48,039 nucleotides of DNA, from NCBI GenBank assembly GCA_014879945.1, contig JACSRE010000311.1, forward strand, positions 1 through 48,039, in the 5' to 3' direction. Of this stretch, positions 28,997-38,677 are shown one piece after another. This DNA comes from Myxococcus sp. (GTDB lineage Bacteria; Myxococcota; Myxococcia; Myxococcales; Myxococcaceae). Each line of letters begins with the position of its first letter. Positions within the stretch are counted from its first letter, which is position 1. A program made the position numbers and the translations under genes. The notes under the pieces are model-generated. The model was not told where the DNA came from and searched no databases. It was given only the letters and a program-made list of their open reading frames with translations.

Positions 28997-30830
28997 GATG
29001 AGCCTCGTTGACCTGATCTACGAGCGGGCGGAGGAGAGAAATGAGCACCTTCGAGGCGCGCGCTTGCTCAGCGCCAAGTTGTTCCAGCTCCGACACCAGC
29101 GCCCCAATGTCACGGTGACTGCTCTCGGTCGTGTTCCCCACCCAGCGACTCGGGCTCAGATTGTAGTCCTTCGCCGCAGCCTGCTCGCGAGTGATGACAG
29201 CGATCTCGCCCTCTATCGGGTCGCCCTTCAGAAAGCTGGCCGCCAGCGCGCGGATGTCGTCCTCAGGCAGGTAGTTCTTGGGCTTGCCCTTCTTGAAGTG
29301 CCGACTCGCGTTGAGCAGGGTGATGCGGCCCTTGCGCGCGGCGGGCTTGCGCTTGTTGAGCACGATGACCACGCCCGCCGCGGTCGTGTTGTAGAAGAGG
29401 TTGTCGGGCAGAAGGATTACGCCATCGATCAAGTCGCGATCGACGAACCACTTGCGGATGTTCCGCTCCTTGTCCTCGTTCTTCGAGCCCGAGCCGCGCG
29501 TGACAGCGCCCGTGTCGAGAACGACGGCGGCGCGACCCTTATCGTTCAGGGAGGCCAGAGTGTGCTGCAGCCACGCCCAGTCTCCCTTGCCGGTCGTGAT
29601 GCCACCCGTCGTGCGGAAGCGATCGAAGGGGTCGTTCGCGAACACGTCAGGGGCGAACGGCTGGTTCCACATCGGGTTCGCGACGACCACGTCATGCGTT
29701 TTGATCTTCCCCTCGGGCGTGCGGAACTTGGGATTGATCATCGTGTCGCCGCGCGCGAGCTCGATCTGCATGTCGTGGATGATCGCATTCATCTTCGCGA
29801 CGGCGTAGCTCTCGGCCTGCAGCTCCTGAGCGGTCAGCTTGAGCGGCACCTTGCTCGTCGGATCGAGTTCACGTGCGACGATCTGGAGCTTCACGAGCAG
29901 GCCTGCCGACCCGCAGGCGTAGTCGTGGCAGTCCTCGCCTGGCTTCGGCCGCAGGATGTGGGCCATGAGGAAGCCCACCTCGGTCGGCGTGAAGAACTCG
30001 CCCGCGCTCTGGCCCGAGCCCTCCGCAAACTTCCTGAGCAGGTACTCGTAGGCGCGACCGAGGAAGTCTGGCTGCACGTCTGCGAGGCCGAGGCGGTAAC
30101 GGGGATCGGAGAACGTCTCGACGACGCCGCGCAGCTTTGCGGGGTTGATGTCGCGCTCGCCGTTGCGCTCGGCGGCGAAATCGACGACGTCGATGACGCC
30201 CGAGAGTGAAGGGTTTTTCTTTACAACGGCGCGTACGGCCTTGGTGAGGTGCTCGCCGATGTCGCGTGGCTTGTCCTTGGCGGGCCAGTCCAACGTCTCG
30301 CGTCCGGCGAGTACCGCCCACCGCGCTTCAGCCGGAAGGTAGAAGCGAAGAAGCGAGTGATCACCCTCGGCGATCTCGAGCGCGGTTTCGCGGTCGCCGT
30401 ACTCCTCGGCGAGCCTATCGATCTCGTCGTCGAAGACGTCCGAGAGGCGCTTCAAGAAGAGAAGTGGGAGCAGGTAGTCCTTGAACTTCGCAGCGTCCTT
30501 CTCTCCGCGAATGGAACAGGCCGCATCCCAGAGCATCTGTTCCATGGGCTTGGTGCTGGGGCCGGTGTCGGGGGAGGACGCCTTTCGGCGCCGTCGGGTA
30601 ATGTCGGCAGCGGGAGCGTCGGCTCCGCCACTACCCGCCTCATCGACGCCCGCGTCCCTGGCGAGCGCGGCAATGACTTCGCGCGCCGCCTTCTGGGGCA
30701 CGTTCGCGCCGCCCTCCCAACGATTGACAGTTGCGAAGGAGACGCCCAGCTTCTCGGCGAGCTGCTCCTGGGTCAGGTTGAGCTTGGAGCGGAGCGCTCG
30801 AAGGACCGGGGCGACGTTCGACATTGCCAT
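28986..30830 (-). CDS. hsdM: HTH-HsdM fusion: type I N6-adenine methyltransferase with N-terminal XRE domain
   Basis: About 614 residues from ATG 30830 (ATG 30824 is equally possible). The first 55 or so residues are an XRE helix-turn-helix ([19 protein letters not shown] ... V-N-R-W-E-G-G). After an Ala/Arg-rich linker comes a standard HsdM, with an N-terminal helical domain (W-D-A-A-C-S-I-R-G), SAM motif D-Y-A-C-G-S-A-G-L and the catalytic N-P-M-W in place of N-P-P-F/Y. The methylase protects host DNA at the sites set by HsdS. The DNA-binding head and the palindrome just upstream suggest autoregulation of the operon. The codons upstream of 30830 lie in the operator and are probably not translated. 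Confidence 0.9.
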   Translation of the reverse strand: MAMSNVAPVLRALRSKLNLTQEQLAEKLGVSFATVNRWEGGANVPQKAAREVIAALARDAGVDEAGSGGADAPAADITRRRRKASSPDTGPSTKPMEQMLWDAACSIRGEKDAAKFKDYLLPLLFLKRLSDVFDDEIDRLAEEYGDRETALEIAEGDHSLLRFYLPAEARWAVLAGRETLDWPAKDKPRDIGEHLTKAVRAVVKKNPSLSGVIDVVDFAAERNGERDINPAKLRGVVETFSDPRYRLGLADVQPDFLGRAYEYLLRKFAEGSGQSAGEFFTPTEVGFLMAHILRPKPGEDCHDYACGSAGLLVKLQIVARELDPTSKVPLKLTAQELQAESYAVAKMNAIIHDMQIELARGDTMINPKFRTPEGKIKTHDVVVANPMWNQPFAPDVFANDPFDRFRTTGGITTGKGDWAWLQHTLASLNDKGRAAVVLDTGAVTRGSGSKNEDKERNIRKWFVDRDLIDGVILLPDNLFYNTTAAGVVIVLNKRKPAARKGRITLLNASRHFKKGKPKNYLPEDDIRALAASFLKGDPIEGEIAVITREQAAAKDYNLSPSRWVGNTTESSHRDIGALVSELEQLGAEQARASKVLISLLRPLVDQVNEAHRAS

Positions 30831-30832
30831 AT

Positions 30833-30855
30833 GTGCTATATATGCTATATAGCAC
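30833..30855. promoter_or_regulatory. Palindromic operator/promoter of the hsdMSR operon
   Basis: Perfect 10-bp inverted repeat GTGCTATATA (30833-30842) / TATATAGCAC (30846-30855) with a 3-base spacer, 2 bases before ATG 30830. On the minus strand TATATA motifs could serve as -10, with CTGGAC about 18 bases upstream as a weak -35. It would suit binding by a dimer of the XRE domain of HsdM. Confidence 0.7.
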
Positions 30856-30904
30856 GACATGTCCAGAGGCCTTCTTTCAGTGACTTGGACGGACAGGAAG
30901 GCAT

Positions 30905-30935
30905 GGGTGTCGGCGGAGTTAGTCCACCGACACCC
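30905..30935 (-). terminator. Strong hairpin after glycine-zipper gene
   Basis: GGGTGTCGG (30905-30913) / CCGACACCC (30927-30935), extendable to 12 pairs with one G-U, 7-base loop. It starts 10 bases after the stop of the 65-residue gene. No clear T-run, so either a hairpin protecting the transcript or a weak terminator. Confidence 0.5.
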
Positions 30936-30945
30936 TGCCCAAGAC

Positions 30946-31143
30946 TCAGTCCGCCGCCGCTGCGCCGAGGCCAGCCATCACGCTCGCGCCGATAACGGCG
31001 CCAACGGGCCCGCCGATCATCGAGCCGATGGTGGCGCCGATCACCGCGCCGATCCCTGCACCCCGCGCAGGCTTGCGGTGCTTTTCCGGAATGAGGGCCC
31101 AGGTTCCCTGGGCCAGCAACTCCTTTGCTTGCTTGTTCTGCAT
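30946..31143 (-). CDS. Glycine-zipper small membrane protein
   Basis: A 65-residue protein. After a polar, basic head (about 28 residues) comes a long helix rich in G-x-x-x-G steps ([21 protein letters not shown]), a glycine-zipper that packs tightly in membranes and is known from membrane-perforating and pore-like small proteins. The ribosome site is exceptionally strong: AAAGGAGGTGATC ends 5 bases before the ATG, close to a full anti-SD complement. It lies divergent to the dynamin operon and has its own sigma-54-type promoter. Role as a membrane effector or stress protein is inference. Confidence 0.8.
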   Translation of the reverse strand: MQNKQAKELLAQGTWALIPEKHRKPARGAGIGAVIGATIGSMIGGPVGAVIGASVMAGLGAAAAD

Positions 31144-31174
31144 ATTCGATCACCTCCTTTCTGTGCGCCGGTAG

Positions 31175-31190
31175 AGCAGCCGGCGTGCCA
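31175..31190 (-). promoter_or_regulatory. Sigma-54-type promoter of glycine-zipper gene
   Basis: On the minus strand TGGCACGCCGGCTGCT: 15 of 16 positions of TGGCACRNNNNTTGCW, with the invariant GG and GC exactly 10 bases apart. Predicted start near 31164, giving a leader of about 21 bases with the strong Shine-Dalgarno site. Confidence 0.75.
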
Positions 31191-31234
31191 CGCGGCTGGC
31201 GCTCGGACGGACCCGAGAAGACCGCCCAAGTCGC

Positions 31235-31269
31235 CAACGCGAGCGTTGCCAACGCCAACGGGAGCGTTG
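31235..31269. promoter_or_regulatory. Two tandem dyad sites, candidate shared enhancer (UAS)
   Basis: CAACGCGAGCGTTG (31235-31248, perfect 6-2-6 palindrome) and CAACGGGAGCGTTG (31256-31269, 5-bp arms) spaced 21 bp centre to centre, two helical turns. They lie about 70-105 bp upstream of one predicted sigma-54 start and 95-130 bp upstream of the other, the classic place for enhancer-binding proteins. The likely binder is the activator encoded at 33361. Confidence 0.7.
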
Positions 31270-31336
31270 CCTCTTTCGGTGGCAGAACGAGGGGACAGGC
31301 CGAGCATCTCCCTCCATCGCTACCTTCCGGTTCAAC

Positions 31337-31353
31337 TGGCACAACGGGTGCTT
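31337..31353 (+). promoter_or_regulatory. Sigma-54-type promoter of dynamin/activator operon
   Basis: TGGCACAACGGGTGCTT: 15 of 16 consensus positions, GG and GC exactly 10 bases apart. Predicted start near 31363; the ATG follows at 31385 with GGAG about 10 bases before it. Confidence 0.78.
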
Positions 31354-31384
31354 CAGGCCACGAACACACTGGAGATCTCAAACC

Positions 31385-33364
31385 ATGTCCGACCATTTCA
31401 AGACGTTCGAACTCAGGAAGAAGCAGGTCGTCCGATTCGGTGAGCGATTGACGTCGCTCGCACGCGACGGCCACGACGAAGAAGCGGCCCGCGTTCTCGC
31501 CGAATTCATGGCGCGGTTCGGGAGCAACCGGTTTCTCGTTCTGACCGTGGGGGACTTCAAGAGCGGCAAGTCGACGCTCGTGAACGCTCTAGTCGGCAAG
31601 ACCGTGTGCCCTGTGAAGGCGACGCCTCGAACTGCAAAGGTGACAAGGCTCAGCGCGACAGCCGTGGCCGATGAGCCTGAGTTCGTCGAAGTGGTCTTTC
31701 GAGAAGACCGTCCGCCGGAGCGGCTGCGCCTCGAGGATGGGCCGCTGGATGAACTCGTCGCGGTTGGGGGAAAGCGAACGAACGAAGTGGAACTCGTCGA
31801 TGTCTATCTTCACCCACGCGAGACCATCCTCCGACACCCCGTGCGGCTCGTGGACACGCCTGGTATCGGATCAGGAGAGTCCGAGCACTCGAAGCTCACG
31901 CGCGAGTACTTGAAGCACGCGGACGCAGTCCTCTTCGTCTTCTCCGGATCGAAGCCCTACAGCGAATCCGAGCGCGACTTCCTCCTCACGTTTCGGAGTC
32001 TGCTGGAACGAACCGTCTTCGCAGTGAACCGCATGGATGACGTCCCGCCCGAAGACCGCAACGACATCATCGAGCACATTCAGACAAGTCTCGTGCGAGA
32101 CATTCTGGAAACGGGCGCACCAGTCCCGACCATCTTTCCTGTCTCTGCCACGAAGGAGTTGGCGGCAATGAAGACGGGCGAGTCTTCCTCCGACTCTGGG
32201 GTTCCGGCGCTCGTGGCCGCTCTTGAGGAGCGCATCGCTGGGACCCTTGCGCTTCGGCTGCTGAGTGAGATCGGGGGACAGCAGGCGCAGGTGTGCGAAG
32301 GACTGGTTGAGCGCGCGCAACTCTCGCTCGAGGCCCTGGCTGTGAGCGCGGAATCGGTTCAAGTGAAAAAGCCCAAGGTGGCCGAAGTCCGCGCCGCGCT
32401 GCGGACGATCGCCGGCAGCGCCACTCGGATCGAGCAGGCCGTTCGTGACCGAGAGGCCCGCGTGGTGGAACAAGTGCCGGCGCGGATGTCGCGCCTGCGC
32501 AGCGAAATCGTCAATGCAACGTGGGCCTGGATTCAACACTGTCCAACTGAGAGTGCCTGCAAGCAACAGCTGCCGGGCGTGGTCGCCAAACTCGTTTCGG
32601 ATCAGCTCGCTTTGCTCGACCGCGAGCTGCTCTCGGTCCTCGTGGAGGCGCAGAACGTTGCCGAGGCGGACCTCCGCCAGCTCTTCGAATCGCTTGAGAA
32701 GAAGGCGAGGCAGATCCTCATAGCGGACAAGGCCGTTCCGCAGGCTGGCCGTGGAGGGTTGCGCAAGCGCGCGGCAGCACTTTCACGGCTCGCGGCGATC
32801 GCTGACGGCGTAGGTGGACCGACAGAAGGCTACGGTGTTGCGGCCGCGGCGATCGCCGGTGCTCTCGCACCGTCCTCCACGGTGCGCTTTCTCTCAGTCA
32901 CTGCCGCGGTCTCCCTCTTGATCGCGACGCTCGGTGGCCCTGTGGGCTGGCTTGTTGCCGGCGTAGCGAGCCTCTTCGCGGCCCTCGTTGGCTACGATCA
33001 CGCTTCGACTTGGCGGGAGCGCGTGCTCAAGCACATGGCAGAAGCCTTTGATCGGGAAGTAGTACCCCGGACTGAGCAGGCAGTGGAGGAATCCCTACGC
33101 ACCTACTTCGTAGGGTTGGCGGCCGAGATCCAGCAGCGGGCTACAGCCTTTGTCGATCAGCTTCAATCCATTGCTAACGAAGTCGAGCGAGAGCTGGAAC
33201 GCGAATCACGGAGCCGCGATGCGGAGTTGAAGCGGCTGGGACTTCATGTCCAGCAACTCGAGGCCCTTCAAGGGGAGCTGGCTGATTTCGTAGCGGACGT
33301 TTCGCCTCAATCGACAGCAGCATCGGAGCCCCTGGCACTCGCAACAGGGAGTCCGGCCACGTGA
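31385..33364 (+). CDS. Bacterial dynamin-like GTPase
   Basis: A 659-residue dynamin-family protein. G1 G-D-F-K-S-G-K-S (56-63), switch region P-R-T-A-K-V-T, G3 D-T-P-G (157-160), G4 N-R-M-D (215-218). A long helical stalk follows, and a hydrophobic hairpin at roughly 490-535 (T-A-A-V-S-L-L-I-A-T-L-G-G-P-V-G-W-L-V-A-G) would insert into membrane; a coiled-coil tail closes the protein. Bacterial dynamins remodel or protect the inner membrane, and some act against phage lysis or membrane-pore stress. The stop overlaps the GTG of the sigma-54 activator gene by 4 bases, so the two are coupled and share the sigma-54 promoter. Confidence 0.9.
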   Translation: MSDHFKTFELRKKQVVRFGERLTSLARDGHDEEAARVLAEFMARFGSNRFLVLTVGDFKSGKSTLVNALVGKTVCPVKATPRTAKVTRLSATAVADEPEFVEVVFREDRPPERLRLEDGPLDELVAVGGKRTNEVELVDVYLHPRETILRHPVRLVDTPGIGSGESEHSKLTREYLKHADAVLFVFSGSKPYSESERDFLLTFRSLLERTVFAVNRMDDVPPEDRNDIIEHIQTSLVRDILETGAPVPTIFPVSATKELAAMKTGESSSDSGVPALVAALEERIAGTLALRLLSEIGGQQAQVCEGLVERAQLSLEALAVSAESVQVKKPKVAEVRAALRTIAGSATRIEQAVRDREARVVEQVPARMSRLRSEIVNATWAWIQHCPTESACKQQLPGVVAKLVSDQLALLDRELLSVLVEAQNVAEADLRQLFESLEKKARQILIADKAVPQAGRGGLRKRAAALSRLAAIADGVGGPTEGYGVAAAAIAGALAPSSTVRFLSVTAAVSLLIATLGGPVGWLVAGVASLFAALVGYDHASTWRERVLKHMAEAFDREVVPRTEQAVEESLRTYFVGLAAEIQQRATAFVDQLQSIANEVERELERESRSRDAELKRLGLHVQQLEALQGELADFVADVSPQSTAASEPLALATGSPAT

Positions 33365-34479
33365 AACGGATAGGCGCAGTGCCTTCAAGCGATGAGTTCG
33401 TCACGGGCAGCAGCCCCGCCTTGCGCTCGCTGCTGGACGAGGTTCGCACCATCGCGCGAACGCGGGAGCCGATTCTGCTGCTGGGTGAGACCGGGACTGG
33501 CAAGGAGCGGCTTGCCCGCTCGATCCACGCCATGAGCAGTCGCGCCAACGGACCTTGGGTTCCTGTGAATTGCGGGACGCTCACCCCGGAGCTGGCGGAT
33601 AGCGAGCTCTTCGGGCACACGCGCGGCGCCTTTACTGGCGCTGCCGGGCCCCGCGATGGCCTCCTCGTTACGGCGAACAAGGGAACGATCTTCCTCGATG
33701 AGATCGGCGACCTCCCGGTTCCGACCCAGGTGAAGCTTCTGAGGGTCTTTGAGGACCCGCGAATCCGGGCAAAGGGCGCTGACCAGGAGACTGTGATCGA
33801 CGTCCGAATAGTTGGGGCGACGAGCGTCGATGTCACCCAGGCCATGAGAGACGGGAAGTTCCGCCGTGACCTCTTCCAGCGGTTCCAGTCTGCGCACCGG
33901 ATTCCTCCGCTTCGCGAACGACCAGAAGACATCGAAGCGCTCGCTACGCACTTCCTCGCGCTTCACGCTGGCGGTGAGGGCCTCAACCCCGCGGCGACCA
34001 TGATCTCCGAGCCGGCACTTGCTCGGCTTCGCGCAGGCCGATGGAAGGGCAACGCCCGCGAGTTGGAGAGTGCAGTCAAGGGCGCCCTTGCGCGCACGTT
34101 TACGTCATGCACTGAGCAGCTCGACGTCACCGACTTCGTCGTCAGCGCCACCGAGCAAGACGCCCCCCAAGCTCCTTCGATGGTGACTGCCATCGACGCT
34201 GTCCGATCGCTCGCGGCGTTCCTACTTGAGGAGCTGCAGGGCCAGCGTGTCCCCGCGGCAAGCATCGAGAACCTAGCGAAGCAATTCTCTGCGGTTTCGC
34301 TCAAGCGGCAGCTCGCAGAGGTCTTCCTGTCGAGGTACCAGGGCGCCGTCGCCGACGACAATGCGCGACGACTATTTGGGTACTCGTCTGCGGAGAGCGT
34401 GCGCCGCCTGCTCCGCACGTCGGCCCGTCGAGCCAACGCGGCCCCAACCGCCCCAGACTCGTTCGGGGACGAAGAGTAG
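33361..34479 (+). CDS. Sigma-54 enhancer-binding protein without sensor domain (PspF-like architecture)
   Basis: A 372-residue AAA+ activator starting at GTG 33361. Walker A G-E-T-G-T-G-K-E (42-49), the sigma-54-contacting G-A-F-T-G-A loop (89-94), Walker B F-L-D-E-I-G (111-116) and an R-R-D-L-x-x-R segment with the arginine fingers. The AAA+ domain begins almost at the N-terminus (V-T-G-S-S-P-A-L), so there is no receiver, GAF, PAS or FHA sensor. The C-terminal 50 residues (A-D-D-N-A-R-R-L-F-G-Y-S-S-A-E-S-V-R-R-L-L-R) form a Fis-like HTH. PspF has the same layout and is controlled by a protein partner. It probably activates the two sigma-54 promoters at 31175-31353. Confidence 0.88.
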   Translation: MKRIGAVPSSDEFVTGSSPALRSLLDEVRTIARTREPILLLGETGTGKERLARSIHAMSSRANGPWVPVNCGTLTPELADSELFGHTRGAFTGAAGPRDGLLVTANKGTIFLDEIGDLPVPTQVKLLRVFEDPRIRAKGADQETVIDVRIVGATSVDVTQAMRDGKFRRDLFQRFQSAHRIPPLRERPEDIEALATHFLALHAGGEGLNPAATMISEPALARLRAGRWKGNARELESAVKGALARTFTSCTEQLDVTDFVVSATEQDAPQAPSMVTAIDAVRSLAAFLLEELQGQRVPAASIENLAKQFSAVSLKRQLAEVFLSRYQGAVADDNARRLFGYSSAESVRRLLRTSARRANAAPTAPDSFGDEE

Positions 34480-34490
34480 CTTGCAGGGGC

Positions 34491-34921
34491 TCAACATCTG
34501 AGCCGGCACTCCCAGACCGCCACCTGATGCTCCCAATTGCCGACGTGCGCAACATCTCGAAGCGACTTCTCGCTGAAGAGTTCGACGCCGTCGACGGCCT
34601 GGAGAGCCAAGACGGCCTCCTGGATGTGGGGCGCCAGAAGCAGGAGGTCGAGGAGCTGGGTCACCCGCGCGCGCGTGAGCCCGAGCTTCCTCGCGAGTGC
34701 GGCGCGGTCTGCAACCAGGCCCTCGTCGATCAACCGCTGCAGGTGGTGCGCGAGAGCAAGCATGCGCGCGACCTTCGCGGGACGGCGCACCGGCGCTCGA
34801 GGTTCGGGTGGCGTCGGAGGCGTGTTGGTAAGCTCGACACGTCGCCCCTGTCGCCGAAACAGCGTGCCCTTCAAGACGAGCCGGTCCGCGAGCGTCTTCT
34901 CGACTGATTCCTTCGTGTCGG

Positions 34922-34925
<4 letters not shown>
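34491..34925 (-). CDS. ParB/KorB-like HTH protein of recombinase operon
   Basis: A 144-residue protein with an HTH (D-R-A-A-L-A-R-K-L-G-L-T-R-A-R-V-T-Q-L-L-D-L-L-L-L-A-P) like the DNA-binding domain of ParB/RepB-type proteins. The 4-base overlap (ATGA) with the recombinase stop shows translational coupling. It probably acts as accessory DNA-binding factor or regulator for the recombinase. Ends 11 bases from the convergent activator gene. Confidence 0.75.
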
Positions 34926-36465
<1,540 letters not shown>

Positions 36466-36469
<4 letters not shown>

Positions 36470-36636
36470 CGCGGCGTCTCCGAGGTGGTGGCCTTCGGTT
36501 CAGGCTTGCGCTCCAGAACGACCAGCAACCGCTCGAGGTTCGAGTTCAGCTTCGCCAGTTCGCGAACCAGCGTCGGCATGGTCGCCTCGTAGAAGCGTTG
36601 GCCCATCTGCGTTCGGAAGAAGGGAATGTCGCTCAC
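36466..36636 (-). CDS. Small helical protein of recombinase operon
   Basis: A 56-residue protein from GTG 36636, overlapping the DUF2924 stop (GTGA) and the recombinase ATG, with GAGGAG 9 bases upstream. The sequence (F-Y-E-A-T-M-P-T-L-V-R-E-L-A-K-L-N-S-N-L-E-R-L) looks like an amphipathic helix. The longer open frame to 36900 is a shadow of the DUF2924 gene. Not recognised as a named family. Confidence 0.7.
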
Positions 36637-37160
36637 GCGGCACGCTCCTCGCCGCGCTTCTTGAGCCCGAAGAAGAGGAAGCCGTTCCACGGCGTTCCCG
36701 TGATGTGCCGAGCGATGGCCGAGAGCGTCTTGTAGCGCTCGCCTTCGTAGACGAAGCCCTCGGCGCAGATGGTCACCTCGTGCGTGGCCCCCTCGAAGAT
36801 GCGCCGGAGCACGGTGCCGACCGGCGGGACGCGACTGTCGCGCGGCTCGAGCGCGACCTGCGCCGCAGCCCGAACCTTCGCGTCCTGCTTCATGCGCCAC
36901 CGCTCCGGCATGTCGTCGCCGAGTTCCTCGATGCGCTTCGTGGCGCTCGCCGGCAGGCCTCCGTACGCGAGTTCCTGGATTCGCCAGCCCAGGCGCTTCT
37001 GCAGGTACGGCTTGTTCCTCGCGCGCGTCGGCGTGCCGTAGAGCTCGAGGAACTTCTGCGCGAGCTGCGAGACGGTCATCTCGTTGAGCTCGGCCAACTG
37101 CGAGGGGACGTCCTTCAGCTCCCCCCGGTTCTCTCTCGCGCGCTCCAGTGTCTTCGACAT
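36633..37160 (-). CDS. DUF2924 family protein
   Basis: A 175-residue basic protein. N-terminal half: Q-L-A-E-L-N-E-M-T-V-S-Q-L-A-Q-K-F-L-E-L-Y-G, N-K-P-Y-L-Q-K-R-L-G-W-R-I-Q-E-L-A-Y-G-G-L; C-terminal half: G-T-V-L-R-R-I-F-x-G-x-x-H-E-V-T and Y-K-T-L-S-A-I-A-R-H-I-T-G-T-x-W-N-G-F-x-F-F-G-L, all DUF2924 hallmarks. Family members accompany phage or element recombinases; function unknown. ATG 37160 preferred over earlier starts because GGAGG lies about 8 bases upstream. Confidence 0.9.
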   Translation of the reverse strand: MSKTLERARENRGELKDVPSQLAELNEMTVSQLAQKFLELYGTPTRARNKPYLQKRLGWRIQELAYGGLPASATKRIEELGDDMPERWRMKQDAKVRAAAQVALEPRDSRVPPVGTVLRRIFEGATHEVTICAEGFVYEGERYKTLSAIARHITGTPWNGFLFFGLKKRGEERAA

Positions 37161-37248
37161 CGTGCCTCCTTCGGCGTGAGCGGCATGCCCACGCATCGGA
37201 GTCATGGACCCTTCTTCCCCGGAGGAAGACAAGCTGAGAACCAGAGAG

Positions 37249-37461
37249 TCACTCGGCATTGGGCACCTCGCCCTGCGCCGCGCGGCGCTCCTTGAGCCAG
37301 AGGTTGAGCAGCGTCTCGGCCAGGACATCGGCTGCTTCGCGACGACGCCGACGGAGATCAGCGAGCCGCTCTTCGGCGGTCTGTGAGGGGTCGGGGACGG
37401 ACGGTTCGGTGCGCATGGTGAGTTGAAAACGCGGTCGGCGAGTTCGTGGTGGGACGCGCAT
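37249..37461 (-). CDS. Small helical hypothetical protein
   Basis: A 70-residue (or 55 from ATG 37416) protein, highly charged and helical (E-E-R-L-A-D-L-R-R-R-R-R-E-A-A-D-V-L-A-E-T-L-L-N-L-W-L). Possibly the first gene of the recombinase operon, 88 bases upstream of DUF2924. Divergent from the XRE gene. Confidence 0.5.
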   Translation of the reverse strand: MRVPPRTRRPRFQLTMRTEPSVPDPSQTAEERLADLRRRRREAADVLAETLLNLWLKERRAAQGEVPNAE

Positions 37462-37497
37462 GGCCCAAACGAATCGCGAAGGCCGCGAGATCGCTAC

Positions 37498-37554
37498 CGA
37501 GGCGGCAAATCGGCCTCGCCCGCACTTGACAACTGAACGCCCGTGCAGTATTCA
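37498..37554 (+). promoter_or_regulatory. sigma-70 promoter of XRE/ImmA operon with adjacent dyad
   Basis: Perfect -35 TTGACA (37526-37531), 17-base spacer, -10 TATTCA (37549-37554). A dyad CGAGGC (37498-37503) / GCCTCG (37513-37518) ends 7 bases upstream of the -35 and may be an operator for the XRE protein. Confidence 0.65.
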
Positions 37555-37580
37555 TCAAACGCCATTTCGGAGGGGACGCC

Positions 37581-37925
37581 GTGCAGAGAGAACAGCTTGG
37601 AGAGCGCATCAAACGGCTCCGCAGGGGCCTCGAACTCGGTCTGCGGGAGACGGCGACAAAGCTCGGCATCTCGGCCAGCTACCTGTCGCAGATCGAGACC
37701 GGCCAGTTGAAGACGCCGCCGGCGCCAAAGGTGCTCGAAGACCTCGCGAAGTTGCTCGGCGACAACTTCGACACGCTGCTGCTGCTCGCTGGTCGTGTGC
37801 CCGAAGACATCTCGGTGAAGCTCGTATCCGACCACGTGCTCACCACGTTCCTGCGGACCGCCGGTGAGCAGGGCTACTCGGGCGAGGACCTCATGGACCT
37901 CCTCGCGCAGAACGGGAGGAAGTGA
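37581..37925 (+). CDS. XRE-family regulator
   Basis: A 114-residue protein starting at GTG 37581 with GGAGG upstream. Residues 6-60 form an XRE/Cro helix-turn-helix (I-K-R-L-R-R ... L-R-E-T-A-T-K-L-G-I-S-A-S-Y-L-S-Q-I-E-T-G). Its stop overlaps the ATG of the ImmA/IrrE gene (TGATG). XRE-protease pairs of this kind are usually a repressor and the metalloprotease that removes or inactivates it. Confidence 0.9.
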   Translation: MQREQLGERIKRLRRGLELGLRETATKLGISASYLSQIETGQLKTPPAPKVLEDLAKLLGDNFDTLLLLAGRVPEDISVKLVSDHVLTTFLRTAGEQGYSGEDLMDLLAQNGRK

Positions 37926-38614
37926 TGGCCGCCCTCCCCGTTCCCTTCATGCTCGCGAAGGATGTGGAGCGCGCTGCCGAGTCGCTGTTGCACGACTACG
38001 TGCGTGCGCGCGGTGGTGGCGCTCTTCGTGGCGCGGTCAACGTCGACTTCATCGTCGAGAACATCCTCGAGCTCGACCTCGCGGTCATCGACCTCAAGGG
38101 GCTGCTTGCGAACCCTTCGGTGCTCGGGATGACCAGCGTCGAGGACCGGCGCATCTGCGTCGACCAGAGCCTCGAGAGGATCCCCGGTCGCTTCGCCTTC
38201 ACCCTCGCCCACGAGATTGGGCACTGGCAGCTGCATCGGCAGATCCTCGAGCAGCGGCAGCGGGAGGACACCCTGTTCGACCTCGAGCGGCTGCCCTCCC
38301 CCGCCCCGCGGCCTGGTCGACGTCGCAAGGCTCCCGTGGAGTGGCAGGCCGACCAGTTCGCCGCCTGTCTGCTGATGCCCGCCCGTCTCGTTCGCGAGGC
38401 CGTGCGACTCGCGTTCGGCGAGCGGCGCCCTTCGTGGGAGGGCATCGAGGCCCGCCTCCTGACTGGCGAGCCGGATGAACGCTTCGTCGAGGTCGCCGAG
38501 CAGGTCATCGCAGCCGGCAAGTTCGACAACGTCTCCAACATGGCGATGCGCATTCGACTGCGCGACCTGAAGCTCGTGGTCGACGCGTCGGACCCGCAGC
38601 GCTCCCTGCTGTAG
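37925..38614 (+). CDS. ImmA/IrrE-type metallopeptidase
   Basis: A 229-residue protein with the zinc motif H-E-I-G-H (96-100) and downstream E-W-Q-A-D-Q-F-A-A-C-L-L-M-P (Glu139 as third ligand), the COG2856 signature. Proteins of this family cleave a cognate XRE-type repressor in response to damage or element signals (as ImmA cleaves ImmR). Coupled to the XRE gene by TGATG overlap. Confidence 0.92.
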   Translation: MAALPVPFMLAKDVERAAESLLHDYVRARGGGALRGAVNVDFIVENILELDLAVIDLKGLLANPSVLGMTSVEDRRICVDQSLERIPGRFAFTLAHEIGHWQLHRQILEQRQREDTLFDLERLPSPAPRPGRRRKAPVEWQADQFAACLLMPARLVREAVRLAFGERRPSWEGIEARLLTGEPDERFVEVAEQVIAAGKFDNVSNMAMRIRLRDLKLVVDASDPQRSLL

Positions 38615-38677
38615 CGCTCTTCGTCGTTTGCCTTCCCTGTTCGACGTTCACTGAAACCCCAACGCCACGAGACCTCG

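Noticed and set aside
31233-31271. Short tandem repeats considered as a CRISPR or minisatellite
   Set aside because: Only two units, each dyad-symmetric, at enhancer position; no spacer-repeat array. I saw no CRISPR array in the window.
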